A DNA stretch of 33,401 nucleotides from positions 1 to 33,401 of IMG/VR virus record IMGVR_UViG_3300034121_000393; one strand, 5' to 3'. Positions 15,853 to 22,328 of this stretch are shown here, in pieces (within the stretch, counting starts at the first letter, position 1; each line of letters begins with the position of its first letter). The notes beneath the pieces are model-generated. The model ran no database searches and was not told where the DNA came from. It worked only from the letters and a program-made list of their open reading frames with translations. The position numbers were made by a program, and so were the translations under genes. The DNA comes from a virus.

Positions 15853-16526
15853 TAGTTTGCTGGTGTTAGTTTAGTTTTCATTTCATCCTTTGCTGCTAAT
15901 ACTCTTAAATCAGTTTTTTGGTTAAGCGTTAACTTTTTCCAAACTGCTTTGATTTCATCAAGTGATACGCAAACTTGAATGTCATTAATGATTTCATCAA
16001 TTGTTGTGTCAACTTCAATGTGTGTTGCTTCTTCAGTAGTTACCACTTGCATTTCCTCTGGAACGTATACTGGACCGCTAAATATGTCGGGGCAATACCA
16101 CTTAACACCATTACTAATAGCCCTTGCAAATAGCATATTCTTTGGAAACTTATCAATGTTTTTGGTTAGTGCTTTCCTTGCATCTTCGATAGTGAATGTG
16201 CTATTACCTATTTTAGTGTTACCTTGAAAGAAATCAATTGAGCATACCTTTTCAGATGCTTCTACAACACGATAGTCATACTTGCCACTACCTTTAAGTC
16301 TTGATGCTATTAAACCAGCACCAATGGTCGGCTTTCCTTGTATAATGTGGATGCCAGTCATCGCAGCGAAAGGAGGAATACCGATTTCTTGCCCTGCGGA
16401 TATCTTAACCATTGCTTGAGCAATACTTTTGATGTCGGTAAACATTCCGCTTTCGTAAAATGCTTTACTAATATTCATAATATCAGTAGTGTTAATTTGT
16501 TGTACTGTGCTTACTTGTGTGTTCAT
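15852..16526 (-). CDS. RecT-like recombination protein candidate
   Basis: 224 aa. Contains the AQAMVKISAGQEIGIPPFAA region (about 36-55), followed by GIHIIQGKPTIGAGLIASRL, FTIEDARKA and NMLFARAISNGVKWYCPDIF. This layout is shared by phage proteins usually annotated as RecT/Bet-like single-strand annealing proteins. The C-terminal about 60 residues are acidic and helical. Neighbours (OB-fold protein, Gp157, PD-(D/E)XK nuclease) support a recombination role. I am confident of the family shape, less of biochemical activity. Confidence 0.72.
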   Translation of the reverse strand: MNTQVSTVQQINTTDIMNISKAFYESGMFTDIKSIAQAMVKISAGQEIGIPPFAAMTGIHIIQGKPTIGAGLIASRLKGSGKYDYRVVEASEKVCSIDFFQGNTKIGNSTFTIEDARKALTKNIDKFPKNMLFARAISNGVKWYCPDIFSGPVYVPEEMQVVTTEEATHIEVDTTIDEIINDIQVCVSLDEIKAVWKKLTLNQKTDLRVLAAKDEMKTKLTPAN

Positions 16527-16530
16527 TTTG

Positions 16531-17118
16531 TTAGTTGTTTTTAGTTATTAAAAAATTATTTTCTTTAAGTATTTTTATTGCCCAATCAATTTGGTCTTCT
16601 AATCTTTGCCCACTATTATGGTTAGATTTCCATAACTCTAAATTTTCGATTCTATTATCATTTTTAATGCCATTCTTATGATGTACTGTTTCTTGTTTAA
16701 CCAATGGTCTATTAATGCTTTTTGCCATTACAAGTCTATGTTGTGCAACATATCCTCTGCCAACTCCATTTGCAACCATACAAGAAAATATACTTTCTGG
16801 CTCTACATATTCATAAACATATCCAGACTTCATATTTTTGATTCCACCTTTCCACATCGGATTATTTTTTCCAGTAAAATAACCTTTGCCTATTCTACAT
16901 TTGTGGCATTTGCAAAATTCTTTATGAATTACTTTGTTCATATTTTTTGTCTTTATAGTTTCACGATGTATACAAGAAACGCAAGTATAATTATCTTCAT
17001 AGCCTTTGCGAACCCATTTATTAACTTTGCAAACAGAGCAGGTTAAAAATGTAAGATATTGCCTACCTTTCATTCCTAACTTGTCTGCTCTTTCTTTACT
17101 ACCAATTTCGTATTTCAT
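16531..17118 (-). CDS. HNH endonuclease, probably a homing-type mobile gene
   Basis: 195 aa. Zinc ribbon with C27/C30 and C46/C49, a second Cys/His cluster (FCKCHKC, 69-74), the NUMOD-like GKNNPMWKGG (83-92), and an HNH core: YVAQHRLVMAK (H127) and ETVHHKNGIKNDNRIENLEL (143-162; H146, H147, N149). Free-standing HNH genes of this kind are mobile and cut related genomes lacking them. It sits between the DUF3127 and RecT-like genes, is more AT-rich than its neighbours by eye, and has a promoter-like site of its own, all consistent with recent insertion. Confidence 0.88.
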   Translation of the reverse strand: MKYEIGSKERADKLGMKGRQYLTFLTCSVCKVNKWVRKGYEDNYTCVSCIHRETIKTKNMNKVIHKEFCKCHKCRIGKGYFTGKNNPMWKGGIKNMKSGYVYEYVEPESIFSCMVANGVGRGYVAQHRLVMAKSINRPLVKQETVHHKNGIKNDNRIENLELWKSNHNSGQRLEDQIDWAIKILKENNFLITKNN

Positions 17119-17122
17119 AATG

Positions 17123-17153
17123 TAAATATACTGAATTATATTAACCTATCAAA
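17123..17153 (-). promoter_or_regulatory. Promoter-like site directly upstream of the HNH gene
   Basis: Minus strand: TTTG (17153-17150), 19 nt, TATATTTA (17130-17123), one mismatch from TAnnTTTG. The ATG at 17118 follows only four bases later, so the transcript would be nearly leaderless. Confidence 0.5.
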
Positions 17154-17200
17154 ATAATTACATTAATTAACAAATATTGTGTTTTGCAAAATAGTTAATA

Positions 17201-17524
17201 TTAAAATGGTACTTCTTGATTATTACTTGGTGCTGCTGCTTCGGTAAACGGATTACTATCCACTTTCCAGCACACTATCGTATTGAAAACCTTAACTTCA
17301 CCTTGTGGCGATGTCCACTCTCTACCACGAATATTGATGTGCGCTTCAATGTCTTGCCCTACTGAAAGCGAATCTGCAAGTGAGCAGGCTTTCTGTTGCA
17401 GTTCAATTGATACTATCTGTGGGTACTGGTCAGCAGTAGTGAGTACTAATTCACGTTTGGAAAACTTTCCATCACTAACTGATACTGTTGCGCCTATGCG
17501 CTTAATTGTGCCTTTGATTGTCAT
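17201..17524 (-). CDS. DUF3127 OB-fold single-stranded-DNA-binding-like protein
   Basis: 107 aa. Matches DUF3127: GTIKRIGATVSVSDGKFSKR, VLTTADQYPQ (about 27-36), the hallmark NIRGREW (64-70) and KVFNTIVCWKV (78-88). The fold is OB-like, and the C-terminal tip EVPF resembles the acidic/aromatic tails of SSBs that recruit partners. Common in Bacteroidota and their phages, where it likely serves as ssDNA-binding protein. It leads the recombination block. Confidence 0.85.
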   Translation of the reverse strand: MTIKGTIKRIGATVSVSDGKFSKRELVLTTADQYPQIVSIELQQKACSLADSLSVGQDIEAHINIRGREWTSPQGEVKVFNTIVCWKVDSNPFTEAAAPSNNQEVPF

Positions 17525-17536
17525 TTTTTTATTGTA

Positions 17537-17857
17537 TTAATTATGATTAGAATTATTATGTATTGTATCGATTTTGGGAACGTGCAAGTATTGCGACAAC
17601 ACTATTGAGAGAAAAGCATTGTTAGGGATGAAGTTGCCATCTGGCAAATCCATTTCATTAAAACCCACAGAAATCAAAGCATCGCATTTTTTAAGTATGT
17701 CGGCTGCATATTTTTCCTCAAATGAGGCCGCTATTCTGCCATCAAACCAAAAGTAGAATGTTTCTGAATCTGATTCGTGTTCAATTTTTTGTTTTTGCTC
17801 ATCGTTAAACCAAGTTGTAACTGTTGTAATTTGTTTTTTAATGTGAATTGATTGCAT
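17537..17857 (-). CDS. Hypothetical early protein (106 aa)
   Basis: 106 aa, acidic middle (NDEQKQKIEHESDSE), aromatic FYFWFDGR (about 33-40) and an Asn/His-rich tail (NNSNHN). No domain recognised and no membrane segment. It sits between the +-oriented terminator hairpin at 17889..17911 and the DUF3127 gene. Short early genes like this often encode host-takeover factors, but nothing here specifies a function. Confidence 0.6.
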   Translation of the reverse strand: MQSIHIKKQITTVTTWFNDEQKQKIEHESDSETFYFWFDGRIAASFEEKYAADILKKCDALISVGFNEMDLPDGNFIPNNAFLSIVLSQYLHVPKIDTIHNNSNHN

Positions 17858-17888
17858 TGTTAGTTTAGTTTTTATTGGGTTAGTAAAT

Positions 17889-17911
17889 GGGGGTGTTTAG
17901 CCCCCTTTTTT
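17889..17911 (+). terminator. Intrinsic terminator oriented antisense to the early operon
   Basis: GGGGG-TGTTTAG-CCCCC followed by TTTTTT on the plus strand: a strong 5-bp G/C stem, 7-nt loop and U-tract. All genes here are on the minus strand, where the hairpin is preceded by A6 and followed by ATTTACT, so it would terminate poorly in that direction. Confidence 0.6.
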
Positions 17912-17913
17912 GT

Positions 17914-18123
17914 TTAGAATCTTAATAACATATCTGTTTTTATTTGTTTTGGTGTTTTCCAAGTATCAATTTTATATCCTATTTCAATAATTTCTTTACC
18001 ATTATTACCTTCTACAATGATAATATCTCTATTAATTTTTTTAGCAAATTCAACTGATTTGTTCCAAGTTTTTGAAGAGTAAATTCCAGATACTTTGTAA
18101 GTTATGTTAATTTTTGTGTTCAT
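17914..18123 (-). CDS. Hypothetical early protein (69 aa)
   Basis: 69 aa from the ATG at 18123 (MNTKINITYKVSG...). A longer reading begins at 18165, preceded by GGAGGTA at a too-short spacing. A TATATTTG promoter-like element (18145-18152) falls inside the longer version, which favours the shorter start. The protein is Lys/Ile-rich, with alternating beta and helix (SKTWNKSVEFAKKINRDIII), and more AT-rich than its neighbours. No family recognised. Confidence 0.6.
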   Translation of the reverse strand: MNTKINITYKVSGIYSSKTWNKSVEFAKKINRDIIIVEGNNGKEIIEIGYKIDTWKTPKQIKTDMLLRF

Positions 18124-18144
18124 ATTGTTTGTTATTTGTTGATG

Positions 18145-18152
18145 CAAATATA
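18145..18152 (-). promoter_or_regulatory. -7-like element (TATATTTG) before the 69-aa gene
   Basis: Minus strand TATATTTG matches TAnnTTTG; the ATG at 18123 is about 21 bases downstream. No good -33 TTTG was found at normal spacing. It supports the shorter start of the downstream gene. Confidence 0.4.
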
Positions 18153-18191
18153 GAGCTAATATCATTACCTCCTAATTTTATTTTTAGCTAA

Positions 18192-18458
18192 TTACTTAAC
18201 TTGTTGATTTACAAGCAAATAATTTTTAAGAAAATCATAAATCATAAAATGTTGTGGCTTCCAACGGTCAACTTTACCATTCATTAACCGCGCAATACCT
18301 GGTCGAGTGTATCCAAATTGTTTAGCCGCTTCGGTTATAGGATTGCATTTCGCTGGCCTTGATCCGTTGTGTTCAACAAGTGCTAACATCTGTTTGTATT
18401 CTTGTTTTAGTTGCTCTTTGCTTGGTTTGATGCGGGGTTGTTCTGCGGTTATGTTCAT
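18192..18458 (-). CDS. Small DNA-binding-like early protein (88 aa)
   Basis: 88 aa, basic. Residues about 42-65 (ITEAAKQFGYTRPGIARLMNGK) look like a helix-turn-helix: helix, Gly turn, recognition helix. The N-terminal 30 residues are a charged helix. Its start overlaps the end of the 125-aa gene by 4 nt. A transcription regulator is plausible; it is not a recognised CI/Cro repressor. Confidence 0.6.
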   Translation of the reverse strand: MNITAEQPRIKPSKEQLKQEYKQMLALVEHNGSRPAKCNPITEAAKQFGYTRPGIARLMNGKVDRWKPQHFMIYDFLKNYLLVNQQVK

Positions 18459-18832
18459 ACTTCTGACATTATTAATAACTGATTTGTATTCGTTTTTTTA
18501 GCCACCTTATAAGCGGCATGTAGTTTAGCCCTTATTTTATCTCTAAACAGTTGCCCATCAATCCATACACGAAATTCTTGTGTCCATTCCTTTTCTATTA
18601 TTTTCGGTTTGTATTTTAGAAGCTCCACAACCGTTGCCAATATCTGCACTACTTCAAACTTCTTAACGTGGAATAACATTGCGATTTCAACTTGGGTTAA
18701 TCCTGCATTATGTTTCAGCCACATATCCCAGTGCTTCGGGTCGATTGCTTCGGGTCTTATGATGTTTACGTAAGCATCACTAATGTAGCGGCTTATCTTA
18801 CGGTTGCGTGTTTTAATTGATTCTTTCGGCAT
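18455..18832 (-). CDS. Putative helix-turn-helix protein (125 aa)
   Basis: 125 aa, basic (MPKESIKTRNRKISRYISDA). Residues about 45-70 (GLTQVEIAMLFHVKKFEVVQIL) resemble a sigma-70 region 4 / HTH scaffold: 'LTQVEIAMLFHV' then the second helix. A DNA-binding or small-terminase-like role is possible. It overlaps the upstream 55-aa gene by 20 nt and the downstream gene by 4 nt. Family unknown. Confidence 0.6.
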   Translation of the reverse strand: MPKESIKTRNRKISRYISDAYVNIIRPEAIDPKHWDMWLKHNAGLTQVEIAMLFHVKKFEVVQILATVVELLKYKPKIIEKEWTQEFRVWIDGQLFRDKIRAKLHAAYKVAKKTNTNQLLIMSEV

Positions 18833-18980
18833 TGCGTATGTTATATTGCATTAATACAAGTGCTGAATGTATGGCCTCTGCGTTGCCACCTTTATAAGTA
18901 AGTTTCGCGCCTCCTTTAGGTATGTAGGCATGTGGGTTGTTTCGGTAACCGAATAATAGTTTTTGGATTAGTGCTTTCAT
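18813..18980 (-). CDS. Small protein of unknown function (55 aa)
   Basis: 55 aa (MKALIQKLLF... NAERIN), ATG at 18980, TAA at 18813, with the last 20 bases overlapping the next gene. It contains PHAYIPKGGAKLTYKGGNAEAIHSA, a Gly-rich beta turn followed by a helix. The ORF fills the otherwise empty 18833-18984 interval, four bases after the preceding gene, which supports it being real. No family recognised. Confidence 0.55.
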   Translation of the reverse strand: MKALIQKLLFGYRNNPHAYIPKGGAKLTYKGGNAEAIHSALVLMQYNIRNAERIN

Positions 18981-18984
18981 TTTG

Positions 18985-19608
18985 TTAGTTGTTTAAGATT
19001 ATTTTGTTTTGTTTTTTAACTTCTGATTCTGACATTAATATTATTGTCATTATTTCGCAACAGATAATTGCAATTTGTTCATTTGAAATACAAGTTTTTT
19101 TTAATTGTTTTGACAGTCTTATTAAATTAGCAACAGTTGATTTGTACTTTAAATAAGTTTGTTTTGATAAGCAATAATTATTTAATTCGTAAACAACAGA
19201 ATTTACAATATTTGTAAACCTTGCTTCTTGATTATTAATAATAAACTCCAAACACTCTTCAAAAGTATAAGTACAAAATATTCCAAGTTTTTTGTTTACA
19301 GTAAAATAAATATTGTTTATTCTACTTTTTTTAGGGTTATAACCTCCAGCAACAATTTTGGGCAAATGTGGAATTATAATTTTTTCCAAAATATGTTTTG
19401 ATTCTATATTGCTTAAATAAGTTGTATCCCTTTTTATCATTTCTGTTTGAATACAACTTCTCAAATATTCAGCACAAAAAACAAGTCTTAATTCATAGAT
19501 ACTTGTAGGCAATGCAATGTCAAAAAATCTTTTTTTGCAAATCTCACTTGTTATTCCAAATGAATGATTGCAATGGCAATCTCCACAATATTTAATTTCG
19601 TAACTCAT
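18985..19608 (-). CDS. Cys-rich hypothetical early protein (207 aa)
   Basis: 207 aa. The N-terminus carries CGDCHCNHSFGITSEICKKRF (C8, C11, C13, H15 and C23 region), possibly a metal site. The rest is mainly helical, rich in Ile, Asn and Lys, with further Cys scattered (CCEI near residue 180). Very AT-rich compared with neighbouring genes. It shares base 19608 with the 78-aa gene (stop/start overlap), so it is expressed from the same leftward promoter. I do not recognise it. Confidence 0.6.
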   Translation of the reverse strand: MSYEIKYCGDCHCNHSFGITSEICKKRFFDIALPTSIYELRLVFCAEYLRSCIQTEMIKRDTTYLSNIESKHILEKIIIPHLPKIVAGGYNPKKSRINNIYFTVNKKLGIFCTYTFEECLEFIINNQEARFTNIVNSVVYELNNYCLSKQTYLKYKSTVANLIRLSKQLKKTCISNEQIAIICCEIMTIILMSESEVKKQNKIILNN

Positions 19609-19844
19609 TATGCAAGTGAATCAAATTTTTTACTTTCAATTTCTCTAATTTGTTCCTTTGCATTGTTGCTTTCAATAGCATTTATAACAACTGCCCTTTT
19701 TAATTCATAGTTTAAAAGGTTGTTACATTGTGCTACAAGTTTAGCTTGTGCTGATGCAGTTGAAGCATCGATTTCTCCTTTGTCTAATTTATCCATTTGG
19801 ATGCAAAGGTGTGCAAATAATGATTTTGTGTTTACTGGTGTCAT
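19608..19844 (-). CDS. Conserved early phage protein (78 aa), first gene of the leftward arm
   Basis: 78 aa. It fits a small phage/bacterial family of unknown function with the layout NTKSLFAHLCIQMDKLDKGEIDASTASAQAKLVAQCNNLLNYELKRA: two helices, then a short tail. These proteins commonly occur next to early regulatory genes. Being first after the divergent promoter region it is likely the earliest leftward product. No DNA-binding motif is evident. Confidence 0.72.
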   Translation of the reverse strand: MTPVNTKSLFAHLCIQMDKLDKGEIDASTASAQAKLVAQCNNLLNYELKRAVVINAIESNNAKEQIREIESKKFDSLA

Positions 19845-19883
19845 TTGTTTAGTTGTTTAATTGTTAGTTGTTAAAAGTTTCGG

Positions 19884-19891
19884 CAAACCTA
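19884..19891 (-). promoter_or_regulatory. Leftward early promoter -7 element (TAGGTTTG)
   Basis: Minus strand TAGGTTTG matches TAnnTTTG, 39 bases upstream of the ATG at 19844. The -33 position holds TTTT rather than TTTG. It lies back to back with the rightward promoter at 19915..19945. Confidence 0.6.
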
Positions 19892-19914
19892 CAACAATAT
19901 TTTTAAAAATAAAA

Positions 19915-19945
19915 TTTGTATTTAAAAAAGATTACTTTATCTTTG
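19915..19945 (+). promoter_or_regulatory. Rightward early promoter (full consensus)
   Basis: TTTG (19915-19918), 19 nt, TATCTTTG (19938-19945): an exact Bacteroidota-type promoter. Transcription should start near 19950, giving a leader of about 15-20 nt before the ATG at 19968. No Shine-Dalgarno is visible (AAAACTAATAACT precedes the ATG). Confidence 0.85.
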
Positions 19946-19967
19946 CCAAAATTTAAAACTAATAACT

Positions 19968-20141
19968 ATGACAACAACACTAACATTAACATTGCACTTT
20001 GATTACGAAGATGATGACCGCGAAAACAACATTAGAGGCGGTTGGGTATTAACGGACATCACAAATGGTAATACACCAGTTTATTTATCACCGAAACTTG
20101 AACAATTATTAAATGAGGAGTTAGATCCCGAAAACTTTTAA
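19968..20141 (+). CDS. Small acidic protein (57 aa), first gene of the rightward arm
   Basis: 57 aa. Thr/Leu-rich beta-like start (MTTTLTLTLHFDYEDDDREN), overall acidic, ends in LNEELDPENF. Not in a known family that I recognise. It directly follows a strong early promoter and precedes a membrane protein by 3 nt; early acidic phage proteins can be inhibitors or DNA mimics, but this is only a possibility. Confidence 0.65.
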   Translation: MTTTLTLTLHFDYEDDDRENNIRGGWVLTDITNGNTPVYLSPKLEQLLNEELDPENF

Positions 20142-20144
20142 ACT

Positions 20145-20336
20145 ATGAAAACTAAACCATCCTTAATCCTTTGGGCATTATCAGCCCTTTTTATGTCCTT
20201 TTGGGCAATCAAATTCGCAATGACTGGAGTATTCTTTGGTAATTCCGAAGTGCTAACCTTTACGCTATCATTTTGCGCCTCGCTAACAAGTGCGGTGTGT
20301 GGCGCTGGATTTATGCAACAATGGCTTAAAAAATGA
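20145..20336 (+). CDS. Small two-helix membrane protein (63 aa)
   Basis: 63 aa with two hydrophobic segments, about residues 6-28 and 35-58, a short basic N-terminus (MKTKP) and a basic end (QQWLKK). It overlaps the next gene by 4 nt (ATGA). Topology and proximity to the endolysin make it a holin or antiholin candidate; it could equally be a superinfection-exclusion protein. No family recognised. Confidence 0.6.
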   Translation: MKTKPSLILWALSALFMSFWAIKFAMTGVFFGNSEVLTFTLSFCASLTSAVCGAGFMQQWLKK

Positions 20337-20749
20337 AATTGCTTTATAAACCCACCAATTTAACCTGCGAATTCATAATTTCTAATTTCGCGAAATCCGA
20401 AGGAGTGCAGAAAGTCATAGGATTTTCCAGAGGTTGGCATCACTGGAATAGCATTAGGCTTGGCATTAGAAAAGAGGAAAACTATTGCGTGTTGTATTTT
20501 TACGCTTATATTAAAGGGCAGCGCATTATACAACGGTTAGGCAGATATTCTATTGGTGAACTTGTTAAGGTTAGATTGCACTGGGGCTATTACATTGAAT
20601 GTAAGGCTAACGATGGGTATGCATTTAGAGTCGCTCCGAAGTGTTCTTTTCCGATTGGTTACTTATTGTATCCATATGCTGAAAAAGATGGCACAGAGGG
20701 CATAAAAGTGCCTTTTGATATTGAAATAATTAATTTAAAAATAAGCTAA
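20333..20749 (+). CDS. Hypothetical protein (138 aa), beta-rich
   Basis: 138 aa, rich in Tyr, Trp, Phe and beta-prone stretches such as RLGIRKEENYCVLYFYAYIKGQ (broken here by basic residues). It has no signal peptide or membrane segment. It starts inside the stop of the membrane protein and is followed by the endolysin 3 bases later. The pattern suggests a beta-sandwich, possibly carbohydrate-binding, but that is speculation. Confidence 0.55.
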   Translation: MKLLYKPTNLTCEFIISNFAKSEGVQKVIGFSRGWHHWNSIRLGIRKEENYCVLYFYAYIKGQRIIQRLGRYSIGELVKVRLHWGYYIECKANDGYAFRVAPKCSFPIGYLLYPYAEKDGTEGIKVPFDIEIINLKIS

Positions 20750-20752
20750 ACT

Positions 20753-21175
20753 ATGAAGCCCAAAGATGAAACCAAGCCCTTTGAAAGCAGGTTATTAGAA
20801 GACCTACACCCAACACTTGCCAACGCATACAAGAAAGCAGAAGCGCAATTTAACGCAACACACAACGATGTTCACGTTATTATTGTATGCACTTACAGAA
20901 ACAATGCAATGCAGGAAGTGTATTATCATAAACGACCGAAAATCACTAATGCCAGAGCAGGTCAAAGTCCGCACAACTATTACCCATCTCGGGCTTTTGA
21001 TATTGCATTTGTGAAAGTTGGCAAACGTGAACTTGACTACTCTGCAAAGCATTTTAAAGAGTTTTGGGAGATGTTGCAATCGGTAAGCAATAAGCTAACT
21101 TGGGGTGGCAATTTTAAGAACTTTTCAGATAAACCCCACTATGAACTTTCTAACTGGAAAATGACCATCGTATGA
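20753..21175 (+). CDS. Endolysin: M15-family L-Ala-D-Glu/D,D-peptidase
   Basis: 140 aa. Peptidoglycan peptidase of the M15 type: Zn ligands H74 (QSPHNYY), D83 (RAFDIAF) and H129 (KPHYEL), with the WGGNF motif (117-121) before the last His and R49 (TYRN) in the substrate groove. No signal peptide, so release needs a holin. It overlaps the next gene by 4 nt (ATGA). Length is normal for the phage M15 endolysins. Confidence 0.9.
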   Translation: MKPKDETKPFESRLLEDLHPTLANAYKKAEAQFNATHNDVHVIIVCTYRNNAMQEVYYHKRPKITNARAGQSPHNYYPSRAFDIAFVKVGKRELDYSAKHFKEFWEMLQSVSNKLTWGGNFKNFSDKPHYELSNWKMTIV

Positions 21176-21357
21176 CAAGAGGAACACGCTACACTAATGG
21201 CAAGGAGGTTATAACCTTTGTCAAGATTGATTTTATAGTTATCGGTGGAAGAAAAATTGACCACGTTTACTTTAGGCGCAAGGATAAAAACGATTTAATT
21301 ATGCCCTTGCTTGAATGGAATATTAAGGGTAAATTTGAGTGGTTAATTACGAATTGA
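21172..21357 (+). CDS. Small hypothetical protein (61 aa)
   Basis: 61 aa, beta-rich and basic (TRYTNGKEVITFVKIDFIVIGGRKIDHVYFRRKDK...; broken up here). No membrane segment or known domain. It is translationally coupled to the endolysin by a 4-nt overlap and followed by the holin candidate 1 base after its stop. Function unknown. Confidence 0.55.
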   Translation: MTRGTRYTNGKEVITFVKIDFIVIGGRKIDHVYFRRKDKNDLIMPLLEWNIKGKFEWLITN

Positions 21358-21358
21358 T

Positions 21359-21640
21359 ATGAGAAAAATAGCAAAGAGTTTTATTAGTAGTTTCAGCACC
21401 GATAAAATGGGCTTTTCTGCCCGAAAACTATCAGCATTTGCAGCAGTTTTAGTGTCGGTAATTATCACAATGAAGAAGATACCAGAGATTGCAATGATAG
21501 ATGCTTTATACGCTTGGCTTTGCTTTGGTTTATTGTGTTTAGGCATCGTTACAATTGAGCAAATTATTAACTTAAAAAACAGTACACCACCACCGCCTCC
21601 AAGCCCTACCAAAATTGAGGATGGGAGTGTTGGTTGCTAA
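21359..21640 (+). CDS. Holin candidate (93 aa, two membrane helices)
   Basis: 93 aa. A basic/amphipathic N-terminus (FSTDKMGFSARKLSAFAA) precedes two hydrophobic segments, about residues 28-42 and 49-68, with a Pro-rich, charged tail (NSTPPPPPSPTKIEDG). This layout (GFSARKLSAFAAVLVSV...) is similar to membrane proteins found near endolysins in Bacteroidota phages. A holin is the best guess; alternatives are an antiholin or other membrane factor. Confidence 0.6.
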   Translation: MRKIAKSFISSFSTDKMGFSARKLSAFAAVLVSVIITMKKIPEIAMIDALYAWLCFGLLCLGIVTIEQIINLKNSTPPPPPSPTKIEDGSVGC

Positions 21641-21650
21641 CAATAACAAT

Positions 21651-22217
21651 ATGAAACCACACCACCAAATTATAACCTTTGCAGTCCTATGCTTACTGCT
21701 AATTATCGGTCTTAACTATTGCGCAAAGGACAAACCGAAGCCTATTCCATTCGACTACAAAACCGAAGCGGAACTAATAAAAAAACAATTCGGCATTGAG
21801 CAGGCTATTCTACTTAACCAGTTAGAAGCAGTTAACCGAAGACTACAAACTGCGAACAACGCAAAAGATAGCATTAGAAAGCGTGAAATATCTTTGACGA
21901 ATACTAACATAGCTTTGATGAAGAAGTTGCGTGATAGGTTGCCAAAAGAGTGTGACACAGTCTTTGTATTGTGTGATGAGATAATCAATGTTAAAGATTC
22001 AAGTTATGCAGCGTTATTTACTGCATTTCAACTTTGCGCTGATGCTTCAACTATTAAGGATTCTTTAATAGTTGGCTACAAAGCGGAAAACCTAACGGAT
22101 TCGTTACTTTTAAAAGTTAGTAAGCAAGAAACGAAACAACAAAGAAGAGGTAAAGTTGCAGCGTGGTGTGTTGGTGGGGCAATGTTTATTCTTTGGTTGT
22201 TTGTTGGATTGAAATAA
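21651..22217 (+). CDS. Spanin-like membrane protein (188 aa)
   Basis: 188 aa from the ATG at 21651; an in-frame TTG at 21615 lies inside the previous gene and is less likely. An N-terminal hydrophobic anchor (about residues 7-23, with Cys near its end: GLNYCAKDK), then a long alpha-helical coiled coil (about 35-90) and a second hydrophobic segment at the C-terminus (WCVGGAMFILWLFVG). Position after endolysin and holin candidates suggests an outer-membrane disrupting spanin, but the second membrane segment is not typical of Rz. Uncertain. Confidence 0.55.
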   Translation: MKPHHQIITFAVLCLLLIIGLNYCAKDKPKPIPFDYKTEAELIKKQFGIEQAILLNQLEAVNRRLQTANNAKDSIRKREISLTNTNIALMKKLRDRLPKECDTVFVLCDEIINVKDSSYAALFTAFQLCADASTIKDSLIVGYKAENLTDSLLLKVSKQETKQQRRGKVAAWCVGGAMFILWLFVGLK

Positions 22218-22230
22218 ATTATTACATTTG
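22200..22230 (+). promoter_or_regulatory. Full promoter upstream of the kissing-loop RNA and methyltransferase
   Basis: TTTG (22200-22203), 19 nt, TACATTTG (22223-22230): exact consensus and spacing. The -33 element lies in the last codons of the spanin-like gene. Transcription should start near 22235. Confidence 0.85.
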
Positions 22231-22233
22231 CAG

Positions 22234-22316
22234 CGTTGTGTAGGAGCAACGAAAAGAAATTTTAACAAAAGCCTTGACTTTAGCGACCTCCTACTCGCTA
22301 TCGTTGAGGTTTTTTA
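22234..22316 (+). ncRNA. Structured leader RNA with two hairpins and a 7-bp kissing loop
   Basis: Hairpin 1 is CGTTG/CAACG (22234-22238 with 22247-22251) with loop TGTAGGAG. Hairpin 2 is TAGCGA/TCGCTA (22281-22286 with 22295-22300) with loop CCTCCTAC. The loops are complementary over seven bases (GTAGGAG with CTCCTAC). An alternative ACCTC/GAGGT stem (22286-22290 with 22306-22310) runs into a T-tract at 22310-22315, terminator-like. The methyltransferase ATG follows at 22329. Loop 1 resembles a Shine-Dalgarno and loop 2 the 16S anti-Shine-Dalgarno. Not recognised as a known family. Confidence 0.7.
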
Positions 22317-22328
22317 ATTTAAAGAAAT

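Noticed and set aside
18192-18832. CI/Cro-like lysogeny repressor
   Set aside because: HTH-like helices are visible in the 88- and 125-aa proteins, but no repressor layout, no divergent partner beside them and no integrase, so lysogeny control is not supported.
22234-22251. CRISPR-repeat mimic (solitary repeat unit) because of GTTGTG and CAAC
   Set aside because: Only about 6-10 bases resemble Bacteroidota type II-C repeats, no full 36-nt repeat is seen and no cas-related genes are near.
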